A DNA stretch of 64,000 nt, from assembly GCF_000717875.1 (NCBI RefSeq), contig NZ_JOCT01000011.1, positions 310,001 through 374,000 on the forward strand, given 5' to 3'. Within the stretch, counting starts at the first letter, position 1. Each line of letters starts with the position of its first letter. Below, one piece after another: positions 37,239 to 45,919 of the stretch. The translations under genes and the position numbers were made by a program. Below the pieces are notes generated by a model that worked only from the letters and a program-made list of their open reading frames with translations, was not told where the DNA came from and made no database searches. The stretch comes from Streptomyces sp. NRRL S-455. Lineage in GTDB: Bacteria > Actinomycetota > Actinomycetes > Streptomycetales > Streptomycetaceae.

Positions 37239-39338
37239 GTGCCTGTCTTCACACGCTTCAGCGAGTCACCGGGTCCGGGTGACGTGCCCTCAGAGGCCGT
37301 ATCGGAGACGCGGCGTGCCGAGACGGAGGGAGAGGAGAGGGACCCGGGTGCCGAGGGGCATCGCGACACGGGGGACGCGGGGTCGGAGCGGACATCTGCG
37401 TCGGCCCCGGGGGCGGAGCCGACATCGGAGCCGGAGTCGGTGCCACTGCCGGAGCCCGAGCCCGAGCATGCATCGGCATCGAAGCCCGCGTCGGAGCCAG
37501 AGCCCGGGCCAGAACCGGCCCCTGCGCCGACGGCAGAATCGGAGCCAGAGCCCGCGCCGGAACCGGAGCCTGCGCCGGCGGCTGGGGATCAAGCCGCCGA
37601 CGCCGTACCCGTCACGCCCGCCCCCGCCGAAGCGGGTCCCCCGCCCACCCGGAGATCCCGGCTCGCCGCTCTCACCGGCCTCACAAACCTCCGCACCCGC
37701 CACCCCAACGCCTCCCGAGTCCTCTCCTGGATCACCACCACCCTCGCCGCCGTCCTGGTCCTCGGCGCCCTGCTGCTGCCCAACACCCTGCCCGGTGTCC
37801 AGCCGCGCAGCTTCACGAAGATCCCCGCGGAGGCGATCATCGGGGCCGTCGTCGTGCTGGGGCTGCCTCGCCGGCCCCGGCAGGTCGCGGCAGTGCTGTA
37901 CGGGCTCGGTCTCACCGCGCTGACCGCCGTGAACCTGCTCGACATGGGGTTCAACGAGTACCTGGGCCGTGGCTTCAACGCCGCGCTCGACTGGGATCTG
38001 CTGCCCGACGCGCAGGCGTACGTCGAGGACACCCTGGGCGGCAGCGTCGCCATGGCCGCCGCCGTCGGCGCGGTCGTCCTCGTCCTGCTCCTGGCGGTCG
38101 TCATGGTGCTGGCGACGCTCCGGCTCAGCGAGCTCCTGGTTCGCCACCGGCCTTGGGCGGCCCGGGGCGCACTGATCGCCGGCACCGCCTGGATCACCTG
38201 CTCGGCCCTGGGCCTGACGCTCTTCGGCGGGCCGATCGCCTCCGAGCGGGCCGCGGGGGCCCTGCGGGTGCACGCGCAGCGGACGGTGGAGTCGCTGCGG
38301 GACGAGGCGGCGTTCGTGAAGCAGTCGAAGGCGGACAGCTTCGGCAACACCCCGCCCGACCAGTTGCTGCCGGACCTGCGCGGCAAGGACGTCATCTTCA
38401 CGTTCATCGAGAGCTACGGCCGCAGCGCCGTCGAGGACCCGGTCATGGCGCCGGGTGTCGGCAGGACCCTCGACACGAGTACCAAGGCCCTGGAGAAGGC
38501 CGGTTTCGCCGCCCGCAGCGGCTGGCTGACCTCGGCCACCTACGGCGGCAGCAGCTGGCTCGGCCACTCCACGACCATGTCCGGCCTGTGGATCGACAAC
38601 CAGCGCCGCTACCGCACCGTCACCGCCGGGGAGCACCTCACCCTCACCAAGGCGTTCCAGAAGACCGGCGCGTGGGACACGGTCGGCGTCATGCCCGGCG
38701 TGCAGAAGGGCTGGCCGGAGGAGAAGTGGTACGGCCTCGACAAGCTCTACGACGCCTACGACCTGGGCTACCGGGGCCCGAAGTTCAGCTGGTCCACCAT
38801 GCCCGACCAGTACGCGCTGGAGGCGTTCCAGCGCCAGGTGCACGGCAGGAAGCGCGACAAGCCGCTGATGTCGTTCGTCATCCTGACCTCCAGTCACCAG
38901 CCCTGGGCGCCGATCCCGAAGATGGTCGGCTGGGACGAACTCGGCGACGGCTCGGTCTTCGACGCCGTGCAGAAGGCCGGCAACAAGGCGTCGGACATCA
39001 TCACCGACACCACCAGGTCACGGCAGGAGTACGGCAAGTCCATCCAGTACTCGGTCACCAGCCTCACCCAGTGGCTGGAGCGCTACGGCACCGAGGACAC
39101 CGTCCTGGTCTTCCTCGGCGACCACCAGCCCATCGCCCGGGTCAGCGGCAACCGCGCCAGCCGGGACGTGCCGGTGTCGATCGTCGCGAAGGACCCGAAG
39201 GTCCTGGACAAGGTCGCCGACTGGAACTGGACCGAGGGCCTCGAGCCGGACCGCGACGCGCCCGTGTGGAAGATGGACTCCTTCCGCGACCGCTTCCTGA
39301 AGGCGTTCGGCTCCACACCGCGCCCCTCCAAGGGCTGA
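37239..39338 (+). CDS. LTA synthase-like membrane sulfatase-fold protein
   Basis: A 699-aa protein. GTG 37239 is preferred because GGAAGGACC lies upstream. Residues 1 to about 150 are a disordered Glu/Pro-rich cytoplasmic tail with EPEPEP repeats. About five membrane helices (about 165-370) follow, then an extracellular alkaline-phosphatase-fold domain: FTFIESYGRSAVE (about 387), SATYGGSSWLGHSTTMSG with the presumed nucleophile, and FLGDHQPIARV (about 625). This resembles lipoteichoic-acid synthase and phosphoglycerol transferases, so transfer of a phospho-alcohol to a surface glycan is plausible. Its stop abuts the dusB stop with no gap. Confidence 0.85.
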   Translation: MPVFTRFSESPGPGDVPSEAVSETRRAETEGEERDPGAEGHRDTGDAGSERTSASAPGAEPTSEPESVPLPEPEPEHASASKPASEPEPGPEPAPAPTAESEPEPAPEPEPAPAAGDQAADAVPVTPAPAEAGPPPTRRSRLAALTGLTNLRTRHPNASRVLSWITTTLAAVLVLGALLLPNTLPGVQPRSFTKIPAEAIIGAVVVLGLPRRPRQVAAVLYGLGLTALTAVNLLDMGFNEYLGRGFNAALDWDLLPDAQAYVEDTLGGSVAMAAAVGAVVLVLLLAVVMVLATLRLSELLVRHRPWAARGALIAGTAWITCSALGLTLFGGPIASERAAGALRVHAQRTVESLRDEAAFVKQSKADSFGNTPPDQLLPDLRGKDVIFTFIESYGRSAVEDPVMAPGVGRTLDTSTKALEKAGFAARSGWLTSATYGGSSWLGHSTTMSGLWIDNQRRYRTVTAGEHLTLTKAFQKTGAWDTVGVMPGVQKGWPEEKWYGLDKLYDAYDLGYRGPKFSWSTMPDQYALEAFQRQVHGRKRDKPLMSFVILTSSHQPWAPIPKMVGWDELGDGSVFDAVQKAGNKASDIITDTTRSRQEYGKSIQYSVTSLTQWLERYGTEDTVLVFLGDHQPIARVSGNRASRDVPVSIVAKDPKVLDKVADWNWTEGLEPDRDAPVWKMDSFRDRFLKAFGSTPRPSKG

Positions 39339-40472
39339 TCAGCCGCCGGAGGTGTCCAGCTCCGCGTCCTCGCCGACGCCCGCGCAGTCGTAGGGGTCCT
39401 TCAGCCAGCCGTCCGGCAGCACCACCCGGTTGTTGCCGGACGTACGACCCCGGGGGCCGTCGGCGCCGGCGGGCCAGGGCTGGTCGAGGTCCAGCTCGTC
39501 CAGACCCGCCCGCAGCTCCTGAAGGGACGAGGTGATGGCGAGGCGCTTGCGCATCTCGGAACCGACCGCGAAGCCCTTCAAGTACCAGGCGACGTGCTTG
39601 CGGAAGTCGACGACGCCCTTGGACTCGTCGCCGATCCACTCGCCGAGCAGCGTGGCGTGCCGGACCATGACGTCGGCGACCTCGCGCAGGGCGGGGCGGG
39701 CGATGTCCTGGGTGCGGCCCTCGAAGGCCGCGACCAGGTCCGCGAAGAGCCACGGCCGCCCGAGGCAGCCGCGCCCCACGACCACTCCGTCGCAGCCGGT
39801 CTCCCGCACCATCCGCAGCGCGTCCTCGGCGGACCAGATGTCGCCGTTGCCGAGCACGGGGATCTCCGGCACGTGCTCCTTCAGCCGGGCGATGGCGTCC
39901 CAGTCGGCGGTGCCGCCGTAGTGCTGGGCGGCGGTGCGGCCGTGCAGCGCGATGGCGGTGACGCCCTCCTCGACGGCGATCCGGCCGGCGTCGAGGTAGG
40001 TGATGTGGTCGTCGTCGATGCCCTTGCGCATCTTCATCGTCACGGGCAGGTCGCCGGCGCCGCTGACCGCCTCGCGCAGGATGGCACGCAGCAGGTTCCG
40101 CTTGTACGGGAGTGCGGAGCCGCCGCCCTTGCGTGTGACCTTCGGCACGGGGCAGCCGAAGTTGAGGTCGATGTGGTCGGCGAGGTCCTCCTCCGCGATC
40201 ATGCGGACCGCCTTGCCGACCGTCGCCGGGTCCACGCCGTAGAGCTGGATGGACCGGGGGCGCTCACTCGCGTCGAAGTGAACGAGCTGCATGGTCTTCT
40301 CGTTGCGTTCGACCAGCGCCCGGGTGGTGATCATCTCGCTGACGAACAGGCCCTTGCCACCACTGAACTCCCTGCACAGGGTGCGGAAGGGCGCGTTGGT
40401 GATCCCGGCCATGGGGGCCAGGACGACGGGGGGCTGGACGGTGTGCGGACCGATCTGGAGGGGCGTGGACAT
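39339..40472 (-). CDS. dusB: tRNA-dihydrouridine synthase
   Basis: A 377-aa flavoenzyme reducing uridine in tRNA D-loops. LAPMAGITNAPFR binds FMN near the N-terminus, the catalytic Cys is Cys107 in LNFGCPVPKV, and MKMRKGID, ALHGRTAAQHY and GNGDIWS complete the TIM-barrel signature. ATG 40472 has GGAGGA almost touching it and CACAAT six bases before the GGAGGA-ATG junction region, so a leaderless transcript is possible. Convergent with the sulfatase-fold gene and divergent from the exporter. Confidence 0.94.
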   Translation of the reverse strand: MSTPLQIGPHTVQPPVVLAPMAGITNAPFRTLCREFSGGKGLFVSEMITTRALVERNEKTMQLVHFDASERPRSIQLYGVDPATVGKAVRMIAEEDLADHIDLNFGCPVPKVTRKGGGSALPYKRNLLRAILREAVSGAGDLPVTMKMRKGIDDDHITYLDAGRIAVEEGVTAIALHGRTAAQHYGGTADWDAIARLKEHVPEIPVLGNGDIWSAEDALRMVRETGCDGVVVGRGCLGRPWLFADLVAAFEGRTQDIARPALREVADVMVRHATLLGEWIGDESKGVVDFRKHVAWYLKGFAVGSEMRKRLAITSSLQELRAGLDELDLDQPWPAGADGPRGRTSGNNRVVLPDGWLKDPYDCAGVGEDAELDTSGG

Positions 40473-40510
40473 TCCTCCATTGTGCCGTGCAATGAGAAGG
40501 CAAAATTCAT

Positions 40511-40542
40511 TAGTTAGCCCAACTATCGAAATCGGCTACGAT
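40511..40542 (+). promoter_or_regulatory. Dyad and -10 element of the DHA2 exporter
   Basis: TAGTT-AGCCC-AACTA (40511-40525) lies over the expected -35 region, and TACGAT (40537-40542) is a good -10 hexamer. Transcription would start about 40549, at the second ATG, giving a leaderless mRNA. The dyad is a candidate operator for a regulator that is not encoded nearby. Confidence 0.45.
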
Positions 40543-40549
40543 GGAGCGC

Positions 40550-42001
40550 ATGCCCGAGCTCAGCCCCCGCCGCCGCATGCTGGTGCTCGCGATCTGCTGC
40601 ATGAGCCTGCTGATCGTGAGCCTGGACAACACCGTCCTGAACGTGGCCCTGCCGTCCATGCAGCAGGACCTGCACGCGAGCACGTCCGGCCTGCAGTGGA
40701 CGATCGACGCGTACACGCTCGTCCTGGCCTCGCTGCTGATGCTCGCGGGCTCCACGGCCGACCGGATCGGCCGCAAGCGCGTCTTCATGGCGGGCCTGGT
40801 GGTCTTCACCCTCGGCTCGGTGCTGTGCTCCCTCGCGCCGAACCTGGAGGCGCTGGTCGCGTTCCGCATGGTGCAGGCGGTGGGCGGCTCGATGCTGAAC
40901 CCGGTCGCGATGTCGATCATCACCAACACCTTCACCGACCCGCGTGAGCGTGCCCGTGCGATCGGCGCGTGGGGCGCGGTCGTCGGCATATCGATGGCCG
41001 CCGGCCCCTTGGTCGGCGGCCTGCTGGTGGAATCGGTCGGCTGGCGCTCGATCTTCTGGATCAACCTGCCCGTGGGGCTCGCCGCCCTCCTGCTCACCCT
41101 GCGCTTCGTCCCCGAGTCCCGCGCCGGGCGGGCCCGCCGCCCCGACCCGGTCGGGCAGCTCCTGGTGATCGCCCTGTTCGGCTCCCTGACGTACGCGATC
41201 ATCGAGGCGCCCACGACGCCGTTCACCTCGATCGCCCCGCTGGCCGTGATCGCCCTGGCCGCCCTCACCGGACTGCTCCTCTACGAGCCCCGTCGCGCGG
41301 AGCCACTGATCGACCTGCGGTTCTTCCGCTCGGCGCCGTTCAGCGGGGCCACGGTCATCGCGATCAGCGCGTTCGCCGCGCTCGGCGGCTTCCTGTTCCT
41401 CTCCACGCTGTACCTGCAGAACGTGCGCGGCCTGACCGCCCTGGAGGCGGGACTGTGGATGCTGCCCATGGCGGTCCCGACGTTCCTGTGCGCCCCGCTC
41501 TCCGGCCGCCTGGTGGGCACGCGCGGCCCCCGGCTGCCGCTGCTGATCGCGGGCGGCGCGATGACGACGAGCGGCGTGCTCTTCGCCGCGTTCGACGCCG
41601 AGACCTCGAACACCACCCTCTTCGCCGGCTACGCCCTCTTCGGCATCGGCTTCGGCTTCGTCAACGCCCCCATCACCAACACGGCGGTCTCCGGCATGCC
41701 CCGCGCCCAGGCGGGCGTCGCCGCGGCCGTCGCCTCCACGAGCCGGCAGCTCGGCCAGACGCTCGGTGTCGCGGTGGTGGGCGCGGTGCTCGCCTCCGGC
41801 GTGGGCGCGTCCTCGTACCGCGAGCTGTTCGTCCCGGCCGCCCGGCCGGCGTGGTGGATCATCACGGTGTGCGGTTTCGCGGTGCTGGCGCTGGGGGCGG
41901 TGACGAGCGGGCGGTGGGCTCGGGGGACTGCCGAGCGGGCGGCCGAGCGGCTGGAGGCGGCGGAGGTGCGGGACGTGATGGTGGCCGCGGAGCGTGCCTA
42001 G
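40550..42001 (+). CDS. DHA2 (EmrB/QacA) family multidrug exporter
   Basis: A 483-aa proton-driven exporter with about 14 membrane helices. VSLDNTVLNVALPSMQQDL in helix 1, GSTADRIGRKRVFMAGL (motif A) and the motif C region GAWGAVVGISMAAGPLVGGLL identify the DHA2 group. The ATG at 40550 fits the promoter position; an ATG three codons earlier overlaps the -10 box. It is monocistronic. The substrate is unknown; antibiotics or dyes are typical. Confidence 0.92.
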   Translation: MPELSPRRRMLVLAICCMSLLIVSLDNTVLNVALPSMQQDLHASTSGLQWTIDAYTLVLASLLMLAGSTADRIGRKRVFMAGLVVFTLGSVLCSLAPNLEALVAFRMVQAVGGSMLNPVAMSIITNTFTDPRERARAIGAWGAVVGISMAAGPLVGGLLVESVGWRSIFWINLPVGLAALLLTLRFVPESRAGRARRPDPVGQLLVIALFGSLTYAIIEAPTTPFTSIAPLAVIALAALTGLLLYEPRRAEPLIDLRFFRSAPFSGATVIAISAFAALGGFLFLSTLYLQNVRGLTALEAGLWMLPMAVPTFLCAPLSGRLVGTRGPRLPLLIAGGAMTTSGVLFAAFDAETSNTTLFAGYALFGIGFGFVNAPITNTAVSGMPRAQAGVAAAVASTSRQLGQTLGVAVVGAVLASGVGASSYRELFVPAARPAWWIITVCGFAVLALGAVTSGRWARGTAERAAERLEAAEVRDVMVAAERA

Positions 42002-42481
42002 GTCATCGTCCGGTGCGGCGAGTGGGGGTCCCCCCTGCTCGAAGAGCTTGGGGGAGCGTGCCAGGCGCCGCGGGGCAGGCGGGACTTTCGAAACACCCCC
42101 TGGGGCACCTCTGACGGCACTTGCCGCGGTGGGCGGATCAGGTACTCGACCGTCGCCGCGATGGCGGATCGCGTCATCGGACCACTCGCGCCCGGCGCGG
42201 CGGCCACACGACGAGAACGACCAGGCCTGCCACACGCCGGGAAACCGTCACCTACAAGGACGCTGTCCCCGCCTGTGACCGGGCCGTGTTACGGCGCTGT
42301 TCCGGCATGCAGGCGAGCGGAACTTCTCCTAGGGTGAATTTCATACCGATTTACTCTCCTCCGCTGCCAATCCCGTCCCGTCCGCCGACTATCCGGGCAG
42401 AAGGCGCCGCGGTGACGGCGGAGTCCCGCGTTCCGCGAACCCGCCGGAGGACCCGCCAGGAGTGCCCCAAGGAGTACCACC
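42002..42481. other. Gene-free gap with a REP-like hairpin
   Basis: No coding signal is seen in this 480-bp gap. Directly after the exporter stop lies a folded sequence: CCCCC-T-GCTC-GAA-GAGC-TT-GGGGG (42031-42054), preceded by GTGGGGGTC. From memory, this type of hairpin recurs in many Streptomyces intergenic regions. It probably ends the exporter transcript. The rest should contain the promoter of the alpha-dioxygenase-like gene, with an AT-rich strip at 42325-42365. Confidence 0.6.
42024..42055. repeat. REP-like Streptomyces hairpin
   Basis: A nested stem-loop with outer G5/C5 arms and inner GCTC/GAGC arms around a GAA loop, 23 bases after the exporter stop codon. It acts plausibly as a terminator and resembles a dispersed Streptomyces repeat. 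Confidence 0.6.
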
Positions 42482-44332
42482 ATGAGCACACGACGCTCCC
42501 TCTTCCGCCGCTCCCGCTCCGCATCCGCGTCTCTTGCGGGGAGAATCGCCGGCGACCTCGCCGAGTATGTCGACCGGCGCATCGGCTGGGACAAGCTGGC
42601 CGTGCTTCCTGGCCTGGCGGTCCTCTACGGACTGCGCGTGAGGCTCCGTCAGGAGAACCTCCACGACACCACGCACCTGCCCTCGGTCAACCTTCCCGAT
42701 CCGGGGCCGAAGTCCGAGAAACACAAGGTCGACCGAAGCGCCGACGGCAGCTACAACAACCTCGACGAGCCCCGGACGGGCATGGCGGGCACACGCTTCA
42801 ACCGCAACTTCCCGCTGGACAGGATTCCGTCGGCCACGCCCGAGGACGTTCTCTCCCGGCCCAGCCCGCGCGAGGTCAGCCGAGCCCTGCTCACCCGCCA
42901 CGAGTTGATCCCGGCCGAGTCGGTGAACTCCCTCATCGCCACCTGGCTGCAGTTCATGATCCGCGACTGGTTCAGCCACGGCACGAGTCCTGAGGACCGT
43001 CCCTGGGAAGTGCCCCTCATGGACGACGATCCCTGGCCGGAGCGCCCGATGCGGATCATGCGGACACCCGACGACCCGACCCGGGACCCGCAGGCGGGCG
43101 CCGACATGCCCGACACGCGCGTCAACGTCTCCTCCCACTGGTGGGACGCGTCACAGGTCTACGGGTCGAGTGAGGCGGAGCAACGCCAACTGCGCACCGG
43201 CGAGCTGGGCAGGCTGCGGCTGTGGGACGACGAGCAGACCCCGTTCCCCGACCCCTCGCGCGACCCGTCGCGGGTGCCCGGCTTCTGGCTGGGCCTGGTG
43301 CTCATGCAGAACCTGTTCGCCCAGGAACACAACGCCATCTGCGACCACTTGCATGCCGCGTATCCGTCCTGGGACGACGAGGAGCTGTTCCAGCGGGCGC
43401 GGCTCGTCAACTCCGCACTCATCGCCAAGATCCACACCGTGGAGTGGACGCCGGCTGTGATCAGTCATCCCACGACCGTCAAGGCCCTGCAAACCAATTG
43501 GTGGGGCCTCGCGGGGGAACGCGTCCACAACCTTCTCGGCCGGATCAGCGGCAGCGAGCTCATCAGCGGCATCCCCGGCGCCAAGACGGATCACTACGGT
43601 GCCCCGTTCGCCCTCACCGAGGAGTTCGTGGCCATCTACCGCATGCATCCGCTGATCCGCGACGATTGGCACCTGCGCTCCGCCGTCGACGACGAGACCC
43701 TGCGCCACTGCACTCTGCGTGACATCTCCGGACCCGAGGCGCTGAAGGTCCTCGAGACCACGAGCATGGCCGACCTGCTCTACAGTTTCGGCACGCTCCG
43801 TCCGGGTCTGGTCACCCTGCACAACTTCCCGAAGTTCCTCCAGGAGTTCCAGCGCCCCGACGGGCACCTGCAGGACCTCGCCGCCACCGACATCCTGCGC
43901 AGCCGGGAGCTGGGCGTCCCCCGCTACAACGAGTTCCGTCGGCTTCTGAGGATGAAGCCCGCGGCGAACTTCGAGGATCTGACGGACAATCCGGAGTGGG
44001 CCGAGGAAATCAAGCGGCTGTACGGGAACGACATCGAGAAGGTCGACCTGATGGTCGGGATGTACGCCGAGAGGCTTCCGGCCGGGTTCACCTTCAGCAA
44101 CACCGCGTTCCGCATCTTCATCCTGATGGCTTCGGTCAGGTTGAGCAGTGACCGCTTCTTCACCGCGTACTACACGCCGGAGGTGTACTCCAAGGCCGGA
44201 ATGGCCTGGATCGACGACAACACCATGGCCACGGTGATCCTCCGGCACCACCCGGAGCTGCGCCCGGCGCTGGCGGGGCTGAGCAACGCGTTTGTGCCAT
44301 GGCACACGGCACAGTCCGGCACGGGCGGTTGA
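42482..44332 (+). CDS. Alpha-dioxygenase-like heme peroxidase family protein
   Basis: A 616-aa protein of the animal heme-peroxidase/cyclooxygenase superfamily, closest in motifs to fatty-acid alpha-dioxygenases. RFNRNFPLD, HWWDASQVYGSS, AQEHNAICDHL and YRMHPLI are conserved; Tyr386 and His389 fit the catalytic Tyr and proximal heme His. The distal segment reads LQFMIRDWFSH: Arg161 occupies the place where plant enzymes have His (QFMIHDW). His166 is kept. AAGGAG precedes the ATG. If the change is real, oxygenase activity is doubtful. It has no signal peptide; the first 30 residues are basic. Confidence 0.85.
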   Translation: MSTRRSLFRRSRSASASLAGRIAGDLAEYVDRRIGWDKLAVLPGLAVLYGLRVRLRQENLHDTTHLPSVNLPDPGPKSEKHKVDRSADGSYNNLDEPRTGMAGTRFNRNFPLDRIPSATPEDVLSRPSPREVSRALLTRHELIPAESVNSLIATWLQFMIRDWFSHGTSPEDRPWEVPLMDDDPWPERPMRIMRTPDDPTRDPQAGADMPDTRVNVSSHWWDASQVYGSSEAEQRQLRTGELGRLRLWDDEQTPFPDPSRDPSRVPGFWLGLVLMQNLFAQEHNAICDHLHAAYPSWDDEELFQRARLVNSALIAKIHTVEWTPAVISHPTTVKALQTNWWGLAGERVHNLLGRISGSELISGIPGAKTDHYGAPFALTEEFVAIYRMHPLIRDDWHLRSAVDDETLRHCTLRDISGPEALKVLETTSMADLLYSFGTLRPGLVTLHNFPKFLQEFQRPDGHLQDLAATDILRSRELGVPRYNEFRRLLRMKPAANFEDLTDNPEWAEEIKRLYGNDIEKVDLMVGMYAERLPAGFTFSNTAFRIFILMASVRLSSDRFFTAYYTPEVYSKAGMAWIDDNTMATVILRHHPELRPALAGLSNAFVPWHTAQSGTGG

Positions 44333-44486
44333 CGACATCACGCGACATCACCCGACATCACCATGCTCCACGCGTCTCACAACTGGATAACTCGCTGCCG
44401 GGCCGAGCCCTGTTGATGTTGGTCTTGCTGCACACTCCTTGCTGCGAGCAGAGGGATCCGCCGGATTCCTGGACGCGGGAGACGTC

Positions 44487-44696
44487 GTGGCGCAGATCGA
44501 CACCAGCAAGGTCAGCCGCTGGGACCAGCACGGCCGGGAGCACGTGGTGCGGGTGCAGCGCAAGGGTGTGCAGCGCACCATCAGGTGCAACACCTGCGGC
44601 TGGCGCAGAGGCGCGCAGTTCCTGCCCTGGCTGAAGGCGGAGGAGCACCTGGCGGAAGCCCACCAGGCGACGGTGGACCCGACGTCCGCGGCGTGA
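44487..44696 (+). CDS. Small zinc-finger-like protein
   Basis: A 69-aa basic protein. IRCNTCGWRRG gives a CxxC pair and EEHLAEAHQ an HxxxxH pair 18-23 residues later, a plausible C2H2-type zinc site. The GTG at 44487 is chosen because GGGAGAC lies just before it; a frame extending to 44439 lacks a binding site. No known family is named with confidence; a nucleic-acid-binding role is inferred. Confidence 0.6.
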   Translation: MAQIDTSKVSRWDQHGREHVVRVQRKGVQRTIRCNTCGWRRGAQFLPWLKAEEHLAEAHQATVDPTSAA

Positions 44697-44715
44697 TGTG
44701 CCGGGCAGGGCCTGG

Positions 44716-45573
44716 CTAGTAGAGGATCGAGGGCAGGTAGGCCCCGTCGGGTTCGTTGTACAGGCCGATGGTCATCAGGTTCATCAGCTGGACGACCTTG
44801 AGGCCGTGGGACAGGCACCACCTGAGCAGTGCGCTGTCGCCGGTGGGTACGAGCAGGCCCGGGCCGCCGAACCGCGGGGCGGCCGCGATGAGGGCCTGGA
44901 GGTCGGGAGTGGTCTCGCCCACGGCGTGTGCGAAGAAGGCGAGGTCGGTGGCGTAGCCGGTGACGCGTCCCGCGCGCTCCACGACCCGGGCGGTGCCCTG
45001 TTTGAGCGCGTCGGCGACCTCGCCGCCGCGGTCGACGCCGTGGACCTGCCGGCACACGTCGTTGCAGGCGCCGAGGTCCGCGTCCGTGGCCTCCCGCACC
45101 GTGTATCCGGGCATCGCTTCCCGGAGCGGCGGTCCCTGTACGCAGGCCAGTGTGACCCGGTGGACGAAGCCCAGGCTCACGTACAGGGAGAACGACCTGG
45201 TGTGGTAGCCGCTCTGCAGGAGCCGGATGCCGGGCGCCCCGCGCTCGGTGGCCCGGTCCATGACGTCCCGCATGAGGCGGCGGCCCACGCCCGCGTTCTG
45301 CGCCGTGGGGTCGACGGTGATGGGTCCGACCCCGGCGACGGCCGAGCGTTCGTCGAGGAAGTTGCTGCCCACGATCCGCCCGTCGAGCTCGGCGACGACA
45401 CCGTAGAAACCCGGGTGGGTCAGGGCGCCCTCGATCACCGCGACACCCGCCTCCGGGCTCGGGAAGTCGGGTGGGAACGCGTGCTTCCCGGCGATGCCGG
45501 CGAAGGCCTCGTAGCAGATCCGGCCGCACTCCGCGGCGTCGTCGGCGGTACCCGGGCGCAGTGTGAGATCCAC
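44716..45573 (-). CDS. Double-GNAT N-acetyltransferase-like protein
   Basis: A 285-aa protein with two GNAT halves. The first is complete with acetyl-CoA loop VDPTAQNAGVGRRLM and YVSLGF; the second (from about residue 155) is degenerate, ending in HGLKVVQLMNLM. This matches the tandem GNAT domains of Eis-like or mycothiol-synthase-like proteins. GTG 45573 is preferred because AAGGGG lies 9 bases upstream; an ATG three codons earlier touches that site. Substrate unknown. Confidence 0.85.
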   Translation of the reverse strand: MDLTLRPGTADDAAECGRICYEAFAGIAGKHAFPPDFPSPEAGVAVIEGALTHPGFYGVVAELDGRIVGSNFLDERSAVAGVGPITVDPTAQNAGVGRRLMRDVMDRATERGAPGIRLLQSGYHTRSFSLYVSLGFVHRVTLACVQGPPLREAMPGYTVREATDADLGACNDVCRQVHGVDRGGEVADALKQGTARVVERAGRVTGYATDLAFFAHAVGETTPDLQALIAAAPRFGGPGLLVPTGDSALLRWCLSHGLKVVQLMNLMTIGLYNEPDGAYLPSILY

Positions 45574-45728
45574 GATCGCCATCCCCTTCTTTCGCGCGTC
45601 CCGCGCGGCGACCCGCCCCTCGCTCCCCATCCTGTGCCCCTGCCGTCCCGGGCGCACCCGGTGGGCGGCTGAGCGGCAGCGTGGCCCCGGCACCGCCTGC
45701 CGCCGACCGCCCACCGGCCGTCCCGGCC

Positions 45729-45788
45729 TCACGCCAGGTGCCGGTCCCCCTTCAGGTGCCGGTCCAGGAACCGGCACCCGTCCTCCAT
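45729..45788 (-). pseudogene. Remnant of a hydrolase C-terminus
   Basis: About 19 codons read EDGCRFLDRHLKGDRHL before a TGA. FLDRHLKG is the usual end of alpha/beta-hydrolase-type proteins. Nothing upstream in this frame continues the family, so it looks like the stub of a deleted gene. Weakly supported because it is short. Confidence 0.3.
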
Positions 45789-45822
45789 CGGAGCGGCGGG
45801 ATCGGGTCCAGGGGGGCGCCCC

Positions 45823-45919
45823 CTAGGCCCGCAGCCCCCGCACCACCAGGTCCATGACCGCCGCGAAATCCCCCTCGCTCCCGGGCTCCTCCCGCTCCCG
45901 GGCATAGCACGGAGCCCGG
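45823..45919 (-). pseudogene. Remnant of a TetR-type regulator C-terminus
   Basis: The minus strand reads AREREEPGSEGDFAAVMDLV followed by VRGLRA and TAG. This is the typical end of TetR-family regulators. The rest of the gene is missing, being replaced by the 3' end of the LysE gene at 45920. The 346-bp stretch between the LysE and GNAT genes therefore contains two gene stubs and no intact gene. Confidence 0.4.

Noticed and set aside
39336..39341. Zero-gap TGATCA junction of the convergent sulfatase-fold and dusB genes as a regulatory site
   Set aside because: Stop codons simply abut; no dyad or hairpin beyond the six bases is visible.
40523..42235. Long minus-strand open frame opposite the DHA2 exporter
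   Set aside because: High G+C makes long antisense frames common; composition is Arg/Gly/His-rich and the plus strand has clear transporter motifs.
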